Shown here piece after piece: positions 44,401-52,272 of a stretch of DNA of 64,000 nt (its first letter is position 1; every line of letters starts with the position of its first letter). The notes beneath the pieces were generated by a model. It saw nothing but the letters and a program-made list of their open reading frames with translations. It did not search any database and was not told the origin of the DNA. Source of the stretch: Lacrimispora saccharolytica (GTDB lineage: Bacteria > Bacillota > Clostridia > Lachnospirales > Lachnospiraceae); NCBI GenBank assembly GCA_021531795.1, contig JADYUL010000002.1:1-64000 (forward strand), given 5' to 3'. The translations under genes were made by a program, and so were the position numbers.

Positions 44401-44978
44401 AGTACAGGGAGGTATCCGAGAGATATACCTTCTTAAAGACCCAGCATGATGATCTTGTGGAGGCTGAGAAGACTCTGGTAGGCATCATTGAAGAACTTGA
44501 CCATGCCATGCGTAAGCAGTTCAGGGAGAAGTTTAGTGCGATTGAGAAGGAATTCGACAAGGTATTCAAGGAACTCTTCGGTGGCGGACATGGTACCCTC
44601 GAGCTTATGGAGGATCAGGATATTCTCGATGCCGGAATCAAGATTATCGCTCAGCCCCCGGGCAAGAAACTTCAGAATATGATGCAACTGTCGGGTGGTG
44701 AGAAGGCACTGACTGCAATCGCACTGCTCTTCGCGATCCAGAACCTCAAGCCCTCACCCTTCTGTTTACTGGATGAGATTGAGGCAGCTCTTGATGAGAG
44801 TAACGTCGAGAGGTTCGCTAAGTATTTGCACAAGCTGACTAAGCATACGCAGTTCATTGTTATTACACACAGACGCGGTACCATGGAGAGGGCAGACCGT
44901 CTCTACGGTATTACTATGCAGGAGAAGGGTGTATCGACTCTTGTCAGCGTCAATTTGATAGAGGATTCATTAAGTTAA
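41421..44978 (+). CDS. smc: Chromosome partition protein SMC
   Basis: The 1185-residue condensin ATPase organises and segregates the chromosome. The N-terminal Walker A is GPNGSGKSNVADAVRWVLGE. Long coiled coils (about 165-505 and 665-1010) flank a hinge domain (about 515-645). The C-terminal half-site has the signature LSGGEKALTAIALLFA and Walker B FCLLDEIEAALDE. Length is normal. Its ScpA/ScpB partners are not in the window. It overlaps rnc and is followed by ftsY after 3 bp. Confidence 0.98.
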   Translation: MYLKSIEVQGFKSFANKINFQFHNGITGIVGPNGSGKSNVADAVRWVLGEQRIKQLRGSSMQDVIFAGTELRKPLSYAYVAITLDNSDRQLALDFDEVTVARRLYRSGESEYLLNGAPCRLKVINELFYDTGIGKEGYSIIGQGQIDAILSGKPEERRELFDEAAGIVKFKRRKLASEKKLEEERNNLIRVSDILGELEKQVGPLERQSEKAKIYLKKKEELKILDVNSFLLENACVKEELSNTETNLKNTTSELEAVNDRFENIKVEYDETNSRIEELEHTIEAERNALSEANVIRERLNRQIDVLNEQIKACKGNEEHLDNRKSSVSSELDEKLKEEESAAGKKQSIDEEIALVKEKKASVEEDLKGIQSTIETINDEIERLSKGIIDALQERANIKSKGERLKTLKEQTDIRKAELTGKIVSAKTDEAKNNDEISRLEEQFDGITAKIDEMNELKSQNEATVADMKAKLVELDNRLRNLQVDYHKDKSTFDALSNITERYEGYGGSVKRVMEQKDANPGIIGVVADIISAEKKYEIAIETALGGNIQNIVTDDENTAKKMIGFLKREKAGRATFLPLTSIENTQEFKTPEVLDEAGVLGLASKLVSTKKEYVNVAKAMLGRIVVVDNVDNAVKIARKYNYGIRMVTLEGELLVPGGAISGGAFKNNSNLLSRRREMDEIEKRMQEALNSIDEINKNIEEIKSERNKLRVQIEQDNLKLQSMFIEQNTARINLTSAKSKKEESIADIDSLKEESIRIEKQMADIASEEAAIAEALNESLAREHDSEEKIKLLQGELEVHHKSENDILALLREHEVEVEKIIQRGSFEEQNLNRIKSERVRFEAELKEITDEIGNSATLVKEREKQIEEIKATIEASYKSQNETGDSLNAHIKLKDELNEKQKNFFNIREELSETRANLDKEKFRLETNLSKLKDSIQNQIDYMWNEYEITLRDAENLANPEMTDLSSMRKEAGNLRDEIKKLGDVNVNAIDEYREVSERYTFLKTQHDDLVEAEKTLVGIIEELDHAMRKQFREKFSAIEKEFDKVFKELFGGGHGTLELMEDQDILDAGIKIIAQPPGKKLQNMMQLSGGEKALTAIALLFAIQNLKPSPFCLLDEIEAALDESNVERFAKYLHKLTKHTQFIVITHRRGTMERADRLYGITMQEKGVSTLVSVNLIEDSLS

Positions 44979-44981
44979 AAT

Positions 44982-45923
44982 ATGGCTAATTTTTTTGCAA
45001 AACTGAAACAGGGACTCAGCAAGACCCGTAGCAATATCGTGGATTCGATAGAGTCTGTGTTCACATCACATGACAAAATAGATGATGACTTCTATGAGGA
45101 GCTCGAGGAAATCCTTGTTATGGGTGACGTCGGTATCCATGCAACTGAAGAGATTCTTGATGAGCTGAAGCTGGCTGTTAAGAAGCGTGAATGTCGTAGG
45201 CCTGACGAGTGTCGCGAATACCTTATTGATGTCATTAAGGAAAAAATGCGAGTGACTGAGTCTGATTATGAATTCTTAGATAAGCCCTCGGTAGTCATGG
45301 TGATTGGAGTCAATGGAGTAGGCAAGACTACCACAATAGGAAAGCTTGCACATATATACAGGAATAAGGGCAAAAGCGTGCTTATTGCGGCTGCTGATAC
45401 CTTCCGGGCCGCAGCGAGTGAACAGTTGGAAATCTGGGCAGAGCGTGCAGGTGTTGACATGATTGGAGCCAATGACGGAGCTGACCCCAGTAGTGTTATT
45501 TATGATGCGGTTAATGCTGCCAGGTCAAGACATGTGGATGTTCTTCTGTGTGATACGGCAGGAAGACTCCATAATAAGAAGAATCTAATGAATGAGCTGG
45601 AGAAGATGAATCGAATCATTGACAAGAACTATCCCGGAGTCAAGAGAGAGAATCTGATCGTGCTTGATGCAACCACAGGACAGAATGCGCTCAATCAGGC
45701 AAGGGAGTTTGGAGAGGTAGCACCGCTCTCGGGTATAGTACTTACCAAGATGGATGGAACTGCCAAGGGTGGTATTGCCATAGCGATTCAGTCAGAGCTT
45801 GGAATTCCCGTTAAGTTCATCGGTGTCGGTGAAGGAATAGACGACCTGCAGGAATTTGATTCGGATACATTTGTAAATGCTTTATTTGATGTAAAGATGG
45901 AGGAAGAAGATGCTTTCGCTTGA
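44982..45923 (+). CDS. ftsY: Signal recognition particle receptor FtsY
   Basis: The 313-residue SRP receptor GTPase docks ribosome-SRP complexes at the membrane. It has an N-terminal helical domain and the NG domain with G1 GVNGVGKTTTIGKLA, the ADTFRAAASEQL segment, DTAGRLHNKKNL and TKMDGTAKGG. There is no long acidic N-terminal extension, as usual in Firmicutes. Its 3' end overlaps ilvA by 14 bases. Confidence 0.97.
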   Translation: MANFFAKLKQGLSKTRSNIVDSIESVFTSHDKIDDDFYEELEEILVMGDVGIHATEEILDELKLAVKKRECRRPDECREYLIDVIKEKMRVTESDYEFLDKPSVVMVIGVNGVGKTTTIGKLAHIYRNKGKSVLIAAADTFRAAASEQLEIWAERAGVDMIGANDGADPSSVIYDAVNAARSRHVDVLLCDTAGRLHNKKNLMNELEKMNRIIDKNYPGVKRENLIVLDATTGQNALNQAREFGEVAPLSGIVLTKMDGTAKGGIAIAIQSELGIPVKFIGVGEGIDDLQEFDSDTFVNALFDVKMEEEDAFA

Positions 45924-47121
45924 TAGTTTTGAAGAAGCCTGTGCAGCCGTAAGTCAGGTAACACAGGAGACAAAGTTGATCTATAGTGATTATTTCTCGG
46001 CTCTTACCGGTAACAAGGTTTATCTTAAGCCTGAGAATATGCAGAAGACCGGTGCTTATAAGCTGAGGGGTGCTTATTATAAGATATCTACCCTTTCGGA
46101 TGAGGAGAGAGCTAAGGGACTGATTACAGCATCTGCGGGCAACCATGCACAGGGCGTGGCTTATGCAGCAAAGAGCTTCGGCGTTAAGGCTGTAATCGTT
46201 ATGCCTACAACTACTCCTCTGATTAAGGTTAACAGGACCAAGAGCTATGGAGCCGAGGTTGTACTCTATGGAGATGTATATGATGAAGCCTGCGAGCATG
46301 CATATAAGCTGGCCGAAGAGCATGGCTATACCTTCATTCATCCCTTTGATGACCTGACCGTTGCAACAGGACAGGGCACCATCGCAATGGAGATAATCAA
46401 GGAACAGCCGCTTGTCGACTATATTCTGGTTCCGATAGGTGGAGGCGGACTTGCAACAGGAGTATCCACTCTTGCCAAGCTTCTGAATCCCAAGATTAAA
46501 GTGATCGGAGTAGAGCCTTCGGGAGCTGCCTGCATGAAGGCTTCGATGGAAGCCGGAGAGGTATTGTCCCTTCCTTCAGTTAACACGATAGCTGACGGTA
46601 CTGCGGTTAAGACTCCGGGCAAAGCGATTTTTCCATACCTTAAGGAGAATATTGACGAAATAATAACGGTTGATGATGAAGACCTGGTAGTAAGCTTCCT
46701 TGATATGGTCGAGAACCACAAGATGATTGTGGAGAATTCGGGACTCCTTACCGTTGCGGCGCTAAAAAAGCTGAATGTTAAGGACAAGAAGGTCGTATCT
46801 ATTCTGTCGGGTGGTAACATGGATGTGATCACCATGTCATCCGTTGTCCAGCAGGGTCTTATCATGAGAGACAGAATCTTCACGGTGTCTGTGCTGCTTC
46901 CGGATAAGCCGGGTGAGCTGTCAAGGGTATCGGCGGTTATTGCAAGTGAGAACGGTAATGTTATTAAGCTTGAGCATAACCAGTTCGTATCCATTAACAG
47001 AAATGCTGCGGTGGAGCTTAGGATCACACTTGAGGCCTTCGGTACCGAGCATAAGAATCAGATACTGTCACGTCTGGAAAAGGAAGGCTATCAGCCTAAG
47101 ATTGTTAGAACTTCGGTTTAA
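45910..47121 (+). CDS. ilvA: Threonine ammonia-lyase
   Basis: The 403-residue PLP enzyme deaminates threonine to 2-oxobutyrate. PLP is carried by Lys51 in TGAYKLRGAYYK. ASAGNHAQGVAYAAK is the substrate loop and GGGGLATGVS the phosphate-binding loop. A C-terminal ACT domain (about 325-403; SVLLPDKPGELSRVSAVIA) could bind a regulator. Length and the single ACT domain fit the TdcB/short IlvA type. GGAGG 6 bp before the ATG, inside ftsY, supports the start. It is not near other isoleucine genes, so a catabolic role is possible. Confidence 0.95.
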   Translation: MLSLDSFEEACAAVSQVTQETKLIYSDYFSALTGNKVYLKPENMQKTGAYKLRGAYYKISTLSDEERAKGLITASAGNHAQGVAYAAKSFGVKAVIVMPTTTPLIKVNRTKSYGAEVVLYGDVYDEACEHAYKLAEEHGYTFIHPFDDLTVATGQGTIAMEIIKEQPLVDYILVPIGGGGLATGVSTLAKLLNPKIKVIGVEPSGAACMKASMEAGEVLSLPSVNTIADGTAVKTPGKAIFPYLKENIDEIITVDDEDLVVSFLDMVENHKMIVENSGLLTVAALKKLNVKDKKVVSILSGGNMDVITMSSVVQQGLIMRDRIFTVSVLLPDKPGELSRVSAVIASENGNVIKLEHNQFVSINRNAAVELRITLEAFGTEHKNQILSRLEKEGYQPKIVRTSV

Positions 47122-47136
47122 ATTAATAAAAATATC

Positions 47137-47173
47137 AGAGGCTGTCAAGAAAAAGTACTTGACAGCCTCTTTT
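47137..47173 (+). terminator. Terminator after ilvA
   Basis: A perfect 13-bp stem AGAGGCTGTCAAG/CTTGACAGCCTCT, an 8-nt loop and TTTT. Its right arm also contains a TTGACA that can act as the -35 of the next promoter. Confidence 0.88.
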
Positions 47174-47188
47174 GCTTTGTTGTAATAT
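47159..47188 (+). promoter_or_regulatory. Candidate ylxM-ffh promoter inside the terminator arm
   Basis: TTGACA (47159-47164) lies in the right arm of the ilvA terminator. TAATAT (47183-47188) follows after 18 bp. RNA would start near 47195, right at the second inverted repeat. Confidence 0.5.
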
Positions 47189-47197
47189 ATCATCTGG

Positions 47198-47219
47198 TGT
47201 CAAGATAAACTACTTGACA
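47198..47219 (+). repeat. Inverted repeat copied from the ilvA terminator core
   Basis: TGTCAAG-ATAAACTA-CTTGACA matches the terminator core at 47143-47164 (TGTCAAG-AAAAAGTA-CTTGACA) in 20 of 22 positions. It ends 5 bp before the AGGAGG of ylxM, so it may be an mRNA hairpin or an operator. Confidence 0.65.
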
Positions 47220-47234
47220 TTAATAGGAGGCATC

Positions 47235-47549
47235 ATGGACAGAATATTTGAACGCGGAATGCTATATGATTTCTATGGTGAGCTTCTGACAGAGCACCAG
47301 AGGCAGGTGTACGGTGCACTGGTTATTAACGATATGTCTCTTAGTGAGATCGCAGAGGAATACAATGTTTCAAGACAGGGTGTGCATGATCTGATTAAGA
47401 GATGCGATAAGATACTGAATAATTATGAAGATAAGCTGTGTCTGATTAAGCGCTTCAAGTCGGTCAGGGAGAAGGTGTGTGAGATTGAATCAATCACTGA
47501 TGATGAGAGAGTGCGCAGACTGGTAGATCAGATACTTGAAGAGATGTAA
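47235..47549 (+). CDS. ylxM: YlxM family SRP-associated DNA-binding-like protein
   Basis: The 104-residue UPF0122 protein is all-helical with an HTH resembling sigma-70 region 4 (LTEHQRQVYGALVINDMSLSE, then IAEEYNVSRQGVHDLIKRCD). YlxM genes almost always precede ffh in Firmicutes, and the protein is reported to affect SRP GTPase activity in streptococci. AGGAGG lies before ATG 47235; the frame opens earlier at 47172 without support. Ffh begins 2 bp after its stop. Confidence 0.95.
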   Translation: MDRIFERGMLYDFYGELLTEHQRQVYGALVINDMSLSEIAEEYNVSRQGVHDLIKRCDKILNNYEDKLCLIKRFKSVREKVCEIESITDDERVRRLVDQILEEM

Positions 47550-47551
47550 TA

Positions 47552-48898
47552 ATGGCATTTGATAGCTTAACCGATAAATTACAGAACGTATTTAAGAAGC
47601 TTAAGAGCAAGGGACGTCTGACAGAGGAAGATGTACATATTGCGGTCAAGGATGTCAAGATGGCACTGCTTGAGGCTGATGTCAACTTCAGAGTCGTTAA
47701 GCAGTTTGTTAAACAGGTAGAAGAGAGAGCTGTCGGTCAGGATGTTATGAACGGACTGAATCCGGGCCAGATGGTTATCAAGATAGTAAATGAAGAGCTT
47801 ACAGCTCTTATGGGTAGTGATACTACCGAGATTAAGTTTGAGCCCGGTAAGGCGATCACCGTAATCATGATGTGTGGTCTTCAGGGTGCAGGTAAGACCA
47901 CTACTACGGCCAAGCTTGCCGGAACACTTAAGAAGAAGGGTAAGAAATCTCTCCTTGTTGCCTGTGATGTATACAGACCTGCTGCAGTTAAACAGCTCAT
48001 GGTATGTGGTGAGAAGGTGGGAGTTGAGGTCTTCGAGAGAGGATTGGATGTTAAGCCTTCCGAGATTGCAACTGAGGCATATGAATATGCGCTTAAGAAC
48101 AACTTCAATGTTGTGATACTTGATACAGCCGGTCGACTGCATGTTGATGAGGATATGATGAATGAGCTGGCTGAGATCAAGGATAAGCTCAATGTTCATC
48201 AGACACTGCTTGTGGTTGATGCGATGACGGGTCAGGATGCGGTTAATGTATCCGGTGAGTTTAATGAAAAGGTCGGACTTGACGGAGTCATTCTTACCAA
48301 GCTTGACGGCGACTCAAGAGGTGGTGCTGCTCTTTCAATTAAGGCGGTAACAGGACTTCCCATTCTGTACGTAGGTATGGGAGAGAAGTTAGAGGATCTC
48401 GAGCAGTTCTACCCGGAGAGAATGGCAAGCAGAATTCTCGGTATGGGTGATGTACTGTCACTTATTGAGAAGGCACAGAATGCCATAGACATCGATGAAG
48501 AAAAAGAGCGTGAGATGGCTTCGCGCATGAAGAAGGGTAAGTTCGATTATAACGATTACCTCGAGAGCATGAAGCAGATGCGCAAGATGGGCGGACTATC
48601 AAGCATGCTTAGCATGCTTCCCGGACTTGGACTCAATGTTAAGTCCTCTGATTTAGAGGGTGCAGTAGATGAGAAGCAGCTGGCAAGGACGGAGGCTATC
48701 GTTCTTAGCATGACCAAGGCAGAGAGAGAAAATCCAAAACTTATGAATCCCAGTCGCAAGCACAGGATAGCCAGGGGCGCCGGCGTGGATATAGCTGATG
48801 TTAACAGATTCATCAAGCAGTTCGAGCAGACCCAGAAGATGATGAAGCAGATGAAGGGTATGATGGGAAAAAAGGGCAGATTCAGGATGCCCTTCTAG
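47552..48898 (+). CDS. ffh: Signal recognition particle protein Ffh
   Basis: The 448-residue SRP54 homologue binds signal peptides and 4.5S/SRP RNA. It has an N domain, a G domain with GLQGAGKTTTTAKLA, DTAGRLHVDEDMM and TKLDGDSRGG, and a methionine-rich M domain ending QMKGMMGKKGRFRMPF. Its receptor FtsY is encoded 2 kb upstream. Length is normal. Confidence 0.98.
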   Translation: MAFDSLTDKLQNVFKKLKSKGRLTEEDVHIAVKDVKMALLEADVNFRVVKQFVKQVEERAVGQDVMNGLNPGQMVIKIVNEELTALMGSDTTEIKFEPGKAITVIMMCGLQGAGKTTTTAKLAGTLKKKGKKSLLVACDVYRPAAVKQLMVCGEKVGVEVFERGLDVKPSEIATEAYEYALKNNFNVVILDTAGRLHVDEDMMNELAEIKDKLNVHQTLLVVDAMTGQDAVNVSGEFNEKVGLDGVILTKLDGDSRGGAALSIKAVTGLPILYVGMGEKLEDLEQFYPERMASRILGMGDVLSLIEKAQNAIDIDEEKEREMASRMKKGKFDYNDYLESMKQMRKMGGLSSMLSMLPGLGLNVKSSDLEGAVDEKQLARTEAIVLSMTKAERENPKLMNPSRKHRIARGAGVDIADVNRFIKQFEQTQKMMKQMKGMMGKKGRFRMPF

Positions 48899-48968
48899 GT
48901 AACCGATATTAAGTAAGTTCACTTACTTTTTATAAATTAATTATTTGTTGTTGAAAGGAAAAAATATC

Positions 48969-49214
48969 ATGGCAGTAAAGATGAGATTACAGAGAAACGG
49001 AAGCAAGAGAAATGCACAGTACAGAATCGTTATTTCTGATTCAAGAAGTCCGAGAGACGGAAGATTCATTGATACAGTAGGAACATACGATCCTAATACT
49101 GAGCCTTCAACATTCAAGTTCGATGAGGAGAAGGCTAAGAAGTGGCTCGCTAACGGTGCTCAGCCCACAGAAGTAGTTGGAAAGCTCCTTAAGCTTGCAG
49201 GTATTGAGAAGTAA
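48969..49214 (+). CDS. rpsP: 30S ribosomal protein S16
   Basis: The 81-residue S16 starts [19 protein letters not shown] and contains [23 protein letters not shown] precedes ATG 48969; an upstream in-frame extension to 48945 is not supported. It stands in the usual ffh-rpsP-khpA-rimM-trmD order. Confidence 0.97.
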   Translation: MAVKMRLQRNGSKRNAQYRIVISDSRSPRDGRFIDTVGTYDPNTEPSTFKFDEEKAKKWLANGAQPTEVVGKLLKLAGIEK

Positions 49215-49240
49215 TTTGCTTCGGATTTAAGGAGGATACT

Positions 49241-49468
49241 ATGAAGGAATTAGTAGAAGTAATCGCTAAGGCACTCGTAGATAATCCTGATGAGGTAGTT
49301 GTGGAAGAGAAAACTGAGGGCAAGAATGTCACTGTGAATCTTCATGTTGCAGCTACTGATATGGGTAAGGTTATTGGAAAGCAGGGAAGAATTGCCAAGG
49401 CAATCCGTACTGTCGTTAAGGCAGCAACCTCCAATGACAACAAGAGAGTCGATGTAGAGATTGGCTGA
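49241..49468 (+). CDS. khpA: RNA-binding KH protein KhpA
   Basis: The 75-residue single KH domain has the GKVIGKQGRIAKAIRTVV loop that grips RNA. KhpA (YlqC) pairs with KhpB/Jag and is linked to cell elongation and division control in streptococci. AAGGAGG precedes the ATG. It lies between rpsP and rimM as usual in Firmicutes and is followed by a terminator. Confidence 0.95.
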   Translation: MKELVEVIAKALVDNPDEVVVEEKTEGKNVTVNLHVAATDMGKVIGKQGRIAKAIRTVVKAATSNDNKRVDVEIG

Positions 49469-49474
49469 TTATTG

Positions 49475-49500
49475 GGCTCCTGTTCTCAGGGGCCTTTTTT
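49475..49500 (+). terminator. Terminator between khpA and rimM
   Basis: The stem GGCTCCTG/CAGGGGCC (one G-T pair) with a TTCT loop and six T residues. It lies only 16 bp before the rimM start, so readthrough or another promoter is needed for rimM. Confidence 0.8.
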
Positions 49501-49515
49501 ATCCGGGAGAATGGA

Positions 49516-50028
49516 ATGGAAGACAGGTTACAGGTTGGAGTAATAACATCTCCGCACGGAGTACACGGTGAGGTTAAGGTATATCCTACAACCGATGATA
49601 TGAAACGTTTCTCAAAACTTAAGGAAGTATATATGCAGACTAAGAAGGAGACAATTCTTCTTCATGTCCGCTCTGTGAAGTATCAGAAGAACATGGTTAT
49701 CTTAGGCTTTAAGGAATTTACGACCATGAACGATGTGGAGACTTTAAGACAGTGTCCGCTTCTGGTTGACAGGAAGGATGCGGTTAAACTAAAGAAGGAT
49801 GAATACTTTATTGCAGACCTCATCGGACTTAAGGTATATACGGACCTTGAAGGTGAGCTTACGGGTACTCTTTCAGATGTGCTTCAGACAGGAGCCAATG
49901 ATGTATACGAGATTAAGCTTGAGGACAACAGGGTAATATATGTTCCGGCTATAGGAGACAGCAATATTGAGGTGGATCTTAAAGAGGGATGTATCAAGCT
50001 TCATGTTCTGCCGGGACTTGTTGATTAG
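49516..50028 (+). CDS. rimM: 16S rRNA processing protein RimM
   Basis: The 170-residue ribosome maturation factor helps assemble the 30S head. It has an N-terminal beta-barrel starting [20 protein letters not shown] and a C-terminal PRC barrel with [26 protein letters not shown] lies 5 bp before the ATG. TrmD follows 8 bp later. Confidence 0.96.
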   Translation: MEDRLQVGVITSPHGVHGEVKVYPTTDDMKRFSKLKEVYMQTKKETILLHVRSVKYQKNMVILGFKEFTTMNDVETLRQCPLLVDRKDAVKLKKDEYFIADLIGLKVYTDLEGELTGTLSDVLQTGANDVYEIKLEDNRVIYVPAIGDSNIEVDLKEGCIKLHVLPGLVD

Positions 50029-50036
50029 GACGATAT

Positions 50037-50765
50037 ATGAACTACCATATTATGACATTGTTTCCCGATATGATAGATATGGCAGCTCATACCAGTATTA
50101 TGGGAAGAGCTATTGCTAACGGAAGCATAAGCTTAAATATCTATAATATCAGGGATTACACACTGAATAAGAATAAGAGAGTGGATGATTATACCTACGG
50201 CGGCGGCGCAGGTATGCTCATGCAGGCGCAGCCGATTTATGACTGCTACAGGGCAGTCTGTGAGAATATATACAAGGCTAACCCTGAAGTGTCAGGTAAA
50301 AAGATAAGGACTGTTTATCTGACACCGCAGGCCAAGGTGTTCAATCAAGGTATGGCAATGGAGATGTCTGATGAGGAGGACATCATCTTCTTATGCGGTC
50401 ACTACGAGGGCGTGGACGAGAGAGTGCTTGAGGAGATTGTGACCGACTACATCTCGATAGGTGATTATGTTCTTACCGGAGGCGAGCTTCCGGCTCTTAT
50501 CATTATGGACGCCATATCCAGGATGGTTCCGGGAGTTCTCGGCAATGATGAGAGTGCTAAGACCGAGTCCTTCGATAACGGTCTGCTTGAGTATCCTCAG
50601 TACTCAAGACCCGAGGAATGGATGGGCAAGAGAGTGCCGGATGTGCTGCTGTCAGGACACCATGCCAATATAGAAAAATGGCGAAGAACTCAGTCTGAAT
50701 TAAGGACGAAGGAACGTCGTCCCGATTTATATGAAAAATATCTTGCAACTAAGGAAACGGTATGA
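50037..50765 (+). CDS. trmD: tRNA (guanine-N1)-methyltransferase
   Basis: The 242-residue SPOUT methyltransferase makes m1G37 in tRNAs, guarding against frameshifts. Its knot shows [15 protein letters not shown], then [14 protein letters not shown]. It starts [10 protein letters not shown] as expected. Its stop codon lies inside a long palindrome that covers the rplS promoter. Confidence 0.97.
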   Translation: MNYHIMTLFPDMIDMAAHTSIMGRAIANGSISLNIYNIRDYTLNKNKRVDDYTYGGGAGMLMQAQPIYDCYRAVCENIYKANPEVSGKKIRTVYLTPQAKVFNQGMAMEMSDEEDIIFLCGHYEGVDERVLEEIVTDYISIGDYVLTGGELPALIIMDAISRMVPGVLGNDESAKTESFDNGLLEYPQYSRPEEWMGKRVPDVLLSGHHANIEKWRRTQSELRTKERRPDLYEKYLATKETV

Positions 50766-50783
50766 TATACTGTTTCCGTTGCG
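50743..50783 (+). promoter_or_regulatory. rplS promoter embedded in a palindrome
   Basis: TTGCAA (50743-50748), 17 bp, TATACT (50766-50771). The -10 lies in the dyad GGAAACGGTAT-GAT-ATACTGTTTCC (50753-50777, one mismatch), flanked by GCAAC and GTTGC. The same bases can fold as a hairpin at the trmD 3' end. Confidence 0.65.
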
Positions 50784-50787
50784 ACTA

Positions 50788-50830
50788 TAGATGGTCCGCT
50801 GTCACATATGTGATATTGAACATCCATTTA
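50788..50830 (+). promoter_or_regulatory. Possible L19 leader structure
   Basis: The rplS leader can form an outer stem (TAGATGG with CCATTTA, one G-T) around an inner TCAC/GTGA hairpin, ending just before AAAGGAG. Autoregulatory L19 leaders are known in Firmicutes. I could not test this one against that family. Confidence 0.4.
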
Positions 50831-50846
50831 GTAAAGGAGAATATAT

Positions 50847-51197
50847 ATGAATAACGAGATTATCAAGGAAATCGAAGCTGCTGAGCTTAAGGCAGAGGTT
50901 GCTGAATTTGCTGTAGGTGATACTGTTAAGGTATACAACCTCATCAAGGAAGGTAACAAGGAGCGTACTCAGATCTTTGAGGGTACAGTAATTAAGAGAC
51001 AGGGCGGCAGCAACCGTGAGACTTTCACAGTTCGTAAGCTTTCTAACGGTGTAGGAGTTGAGAAGACATGGCCTCTTCACAGCCCTCACGTACAGAAGAT
51101 CGAAGTAGTTCGTCGTGGTAAGATCAGACGTGCTAAGCTTTACTACCTCCGTGACAGAGTAGGTAAGGCTGCTAAGGTTAAGGAAATTATTAAATAA
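50847..51197 (+). CDS. rplS: 50S ribosomal protein L19
   Basis: The 116-residue L19 lies at the 30S-50S interface. It has [51 protein letters not shown] and the basic end [29 protein letters not shown] precedes the ATG. It has its own promoter and a very strong terminator. Confidence 0.98.
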   Translation: MNNEIIKEIEAAELKAEVAEFAVGDTVKVYNLIKEGNKERTQIFEGTVIKRQGGSNRETFTVRKLSNGVGVEKTWPLHSPHVQKIEVVRRGKIRRAKLYYLRDRVGKAAKVKEIIK

Positions 51198-51208
51198 TTT
51201 GCCTGATT

Positions 51209-51238
51209 GGGACGATTATGCAATCGTCCCTTTTTTTT
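51209..51238 (+). terminator. Terminator after rplS
   Basis: A perfect 9-bp stem GGGACGATT/AATCGTCCC, a 4-nt loop and eight T residues. Confidence 0.95.
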
Positions 51239-51245
51239 ACCATGT

Positions 51246-51266
51246 GTTATAGGTAAAGGCTATAAC
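51246..51266. promoter_or_regulatory. LysR-type operator candidate
   Basis: GTTATAG-GTAAAGG-CTATAAC is a perfect 7-bp dyad with a 7-bp spacer and contains the T-n11-A pattern of LysR-type binding sites. It lies 76 bp before the LysR gene and may serve autoregulation and cysK control. Confidence 0.5.
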
Positions 51267-51341
51267 AAGCAATAATTATTAACGATTATACAATGACAGA
51301 ACATAGGTATATGATATACATATAACAGAAAGGAATACAAG

Positions 51342-52253
51342 ATGACAGTAACCCAGCTCAAATATGTAATAACCATTGCAGGCAGTAAGTCCATGAACGA
51401 AGCGGCCGGCAAGCTGTTCATATCACAGCCTTCTCTGTCGACGACAATTAAGGAACTGGAAGAGGAGACAGGAATCGAGATATTCATAAGAAGCAATAAG
51501 GGAATAACCCTTACTCCGCAGGGAGAGGAATTCTTAGGATATGCCAAGCAGGTAGTTGAACAGTACGAACTGATGGAGCAGAAGTACATAACCGGAGAAA
51601 CGCAGAAGAAGCACTTCTCGGTTTCGGCTCAGCACTATGCTTTTGCAGTTGATGCCTTTGCCAGCATGGTGAAGCAGTTTGGTATGGACGAATATGAATT
51701 TGCCATGTATGAGACCAGAACACATGATGTGATTGAGGATGTAAGGAACTTCAAATCCGAAATCGGGATTTTGTATGTGAATGATTTCAATCGCAAGGTT
51801 CTGGGCAAGATATTTGACGAAGACGGTCTTGAGTTCCATCCGATAGCTGATTGTGAAGCTTATGTATATATGCACAAGTCACATCCGCTAAGCGGTAAGA
51901 AAAAGATAAAAATGGAAGAATTGGCCGATTATCCCTGTCTTTCATTCGAGCAGGGAAACAACAATTCCTTCTATTTCGCAGAGGAGATGATGTCGACGTA
52001 CAAATACAGACAGTTAATCAGAATATGCGACAGAGCAACAGGTCTTAACTTAATGAAGGGACTGCTCGGGTATACCATCTGTTCCGGTGTATTATGTGAG
52101 GAATTAAACGGAGATGATTATTTGGCAGTAAAGTTAGACGAGGATGAGAGAATGACGGTCGGATACATAATAAGAAAGAATCTGACACTGAGTTCACTGG
52201 CTAAAAAGTATTTAGAGGAAATCAATTCCTTTATGAAAAGAAATTATGTGTAG
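51342..52253 (+). CDS. LysR-family transcriptional regulator
   Basis: This 303-residue regulator has an N-terminal winged HTH (about 1-60; AAGKLFISQPSLSTTIKELEEE) and a C-terminal effector-binding domain. AAAGGA precedes the ATG. The cysK gene follows after 19 bp on the same strand, so it probably regulates cysteine synthesis in response to a sulfur metabolite such as O-acetylserine, by analogy with CysB/CysL. The effector is inferred from context only. Confidence 0.92.
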   Translation: MTVTQLKYVITIAGSKSMNEAAGKLFISQPSLSTTIKELEEETGIEIFIRSNKGITLTPQGEEFLGYAKQVVEQYELMEQKYITGETQKKHFSVSAQHYAFAVDAFASMVKQFGMDEYEFAMYETRTHDVIEDVRNFKSEIGILYVNDFNRKVLGKIFDEDGLEFHPIADCEAYVYMHKSHPLSGKKKIKMEELADYPCLSFEQGNNNSFYFAEEMMSTYKYRQLIRICDRATGLNLMKGLLGYTICSGVLCEELNGDDYLAVKLDEDERMTVGYIIRKNLTLSSLAKKYLEEINSFMKRNYV

Positions 52254-52272
52254 AATTTAGGAGGCATGAATT

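Noticed and set aside
46419-47027. Minus-strand open frame of 202 codons
   Set aside because: Shadow of ilvA, whose motifs are intact on the plus strand.
47579-48199. Minus-strand open frame of 206 codons
   Set aside because: Shadow of ffh.
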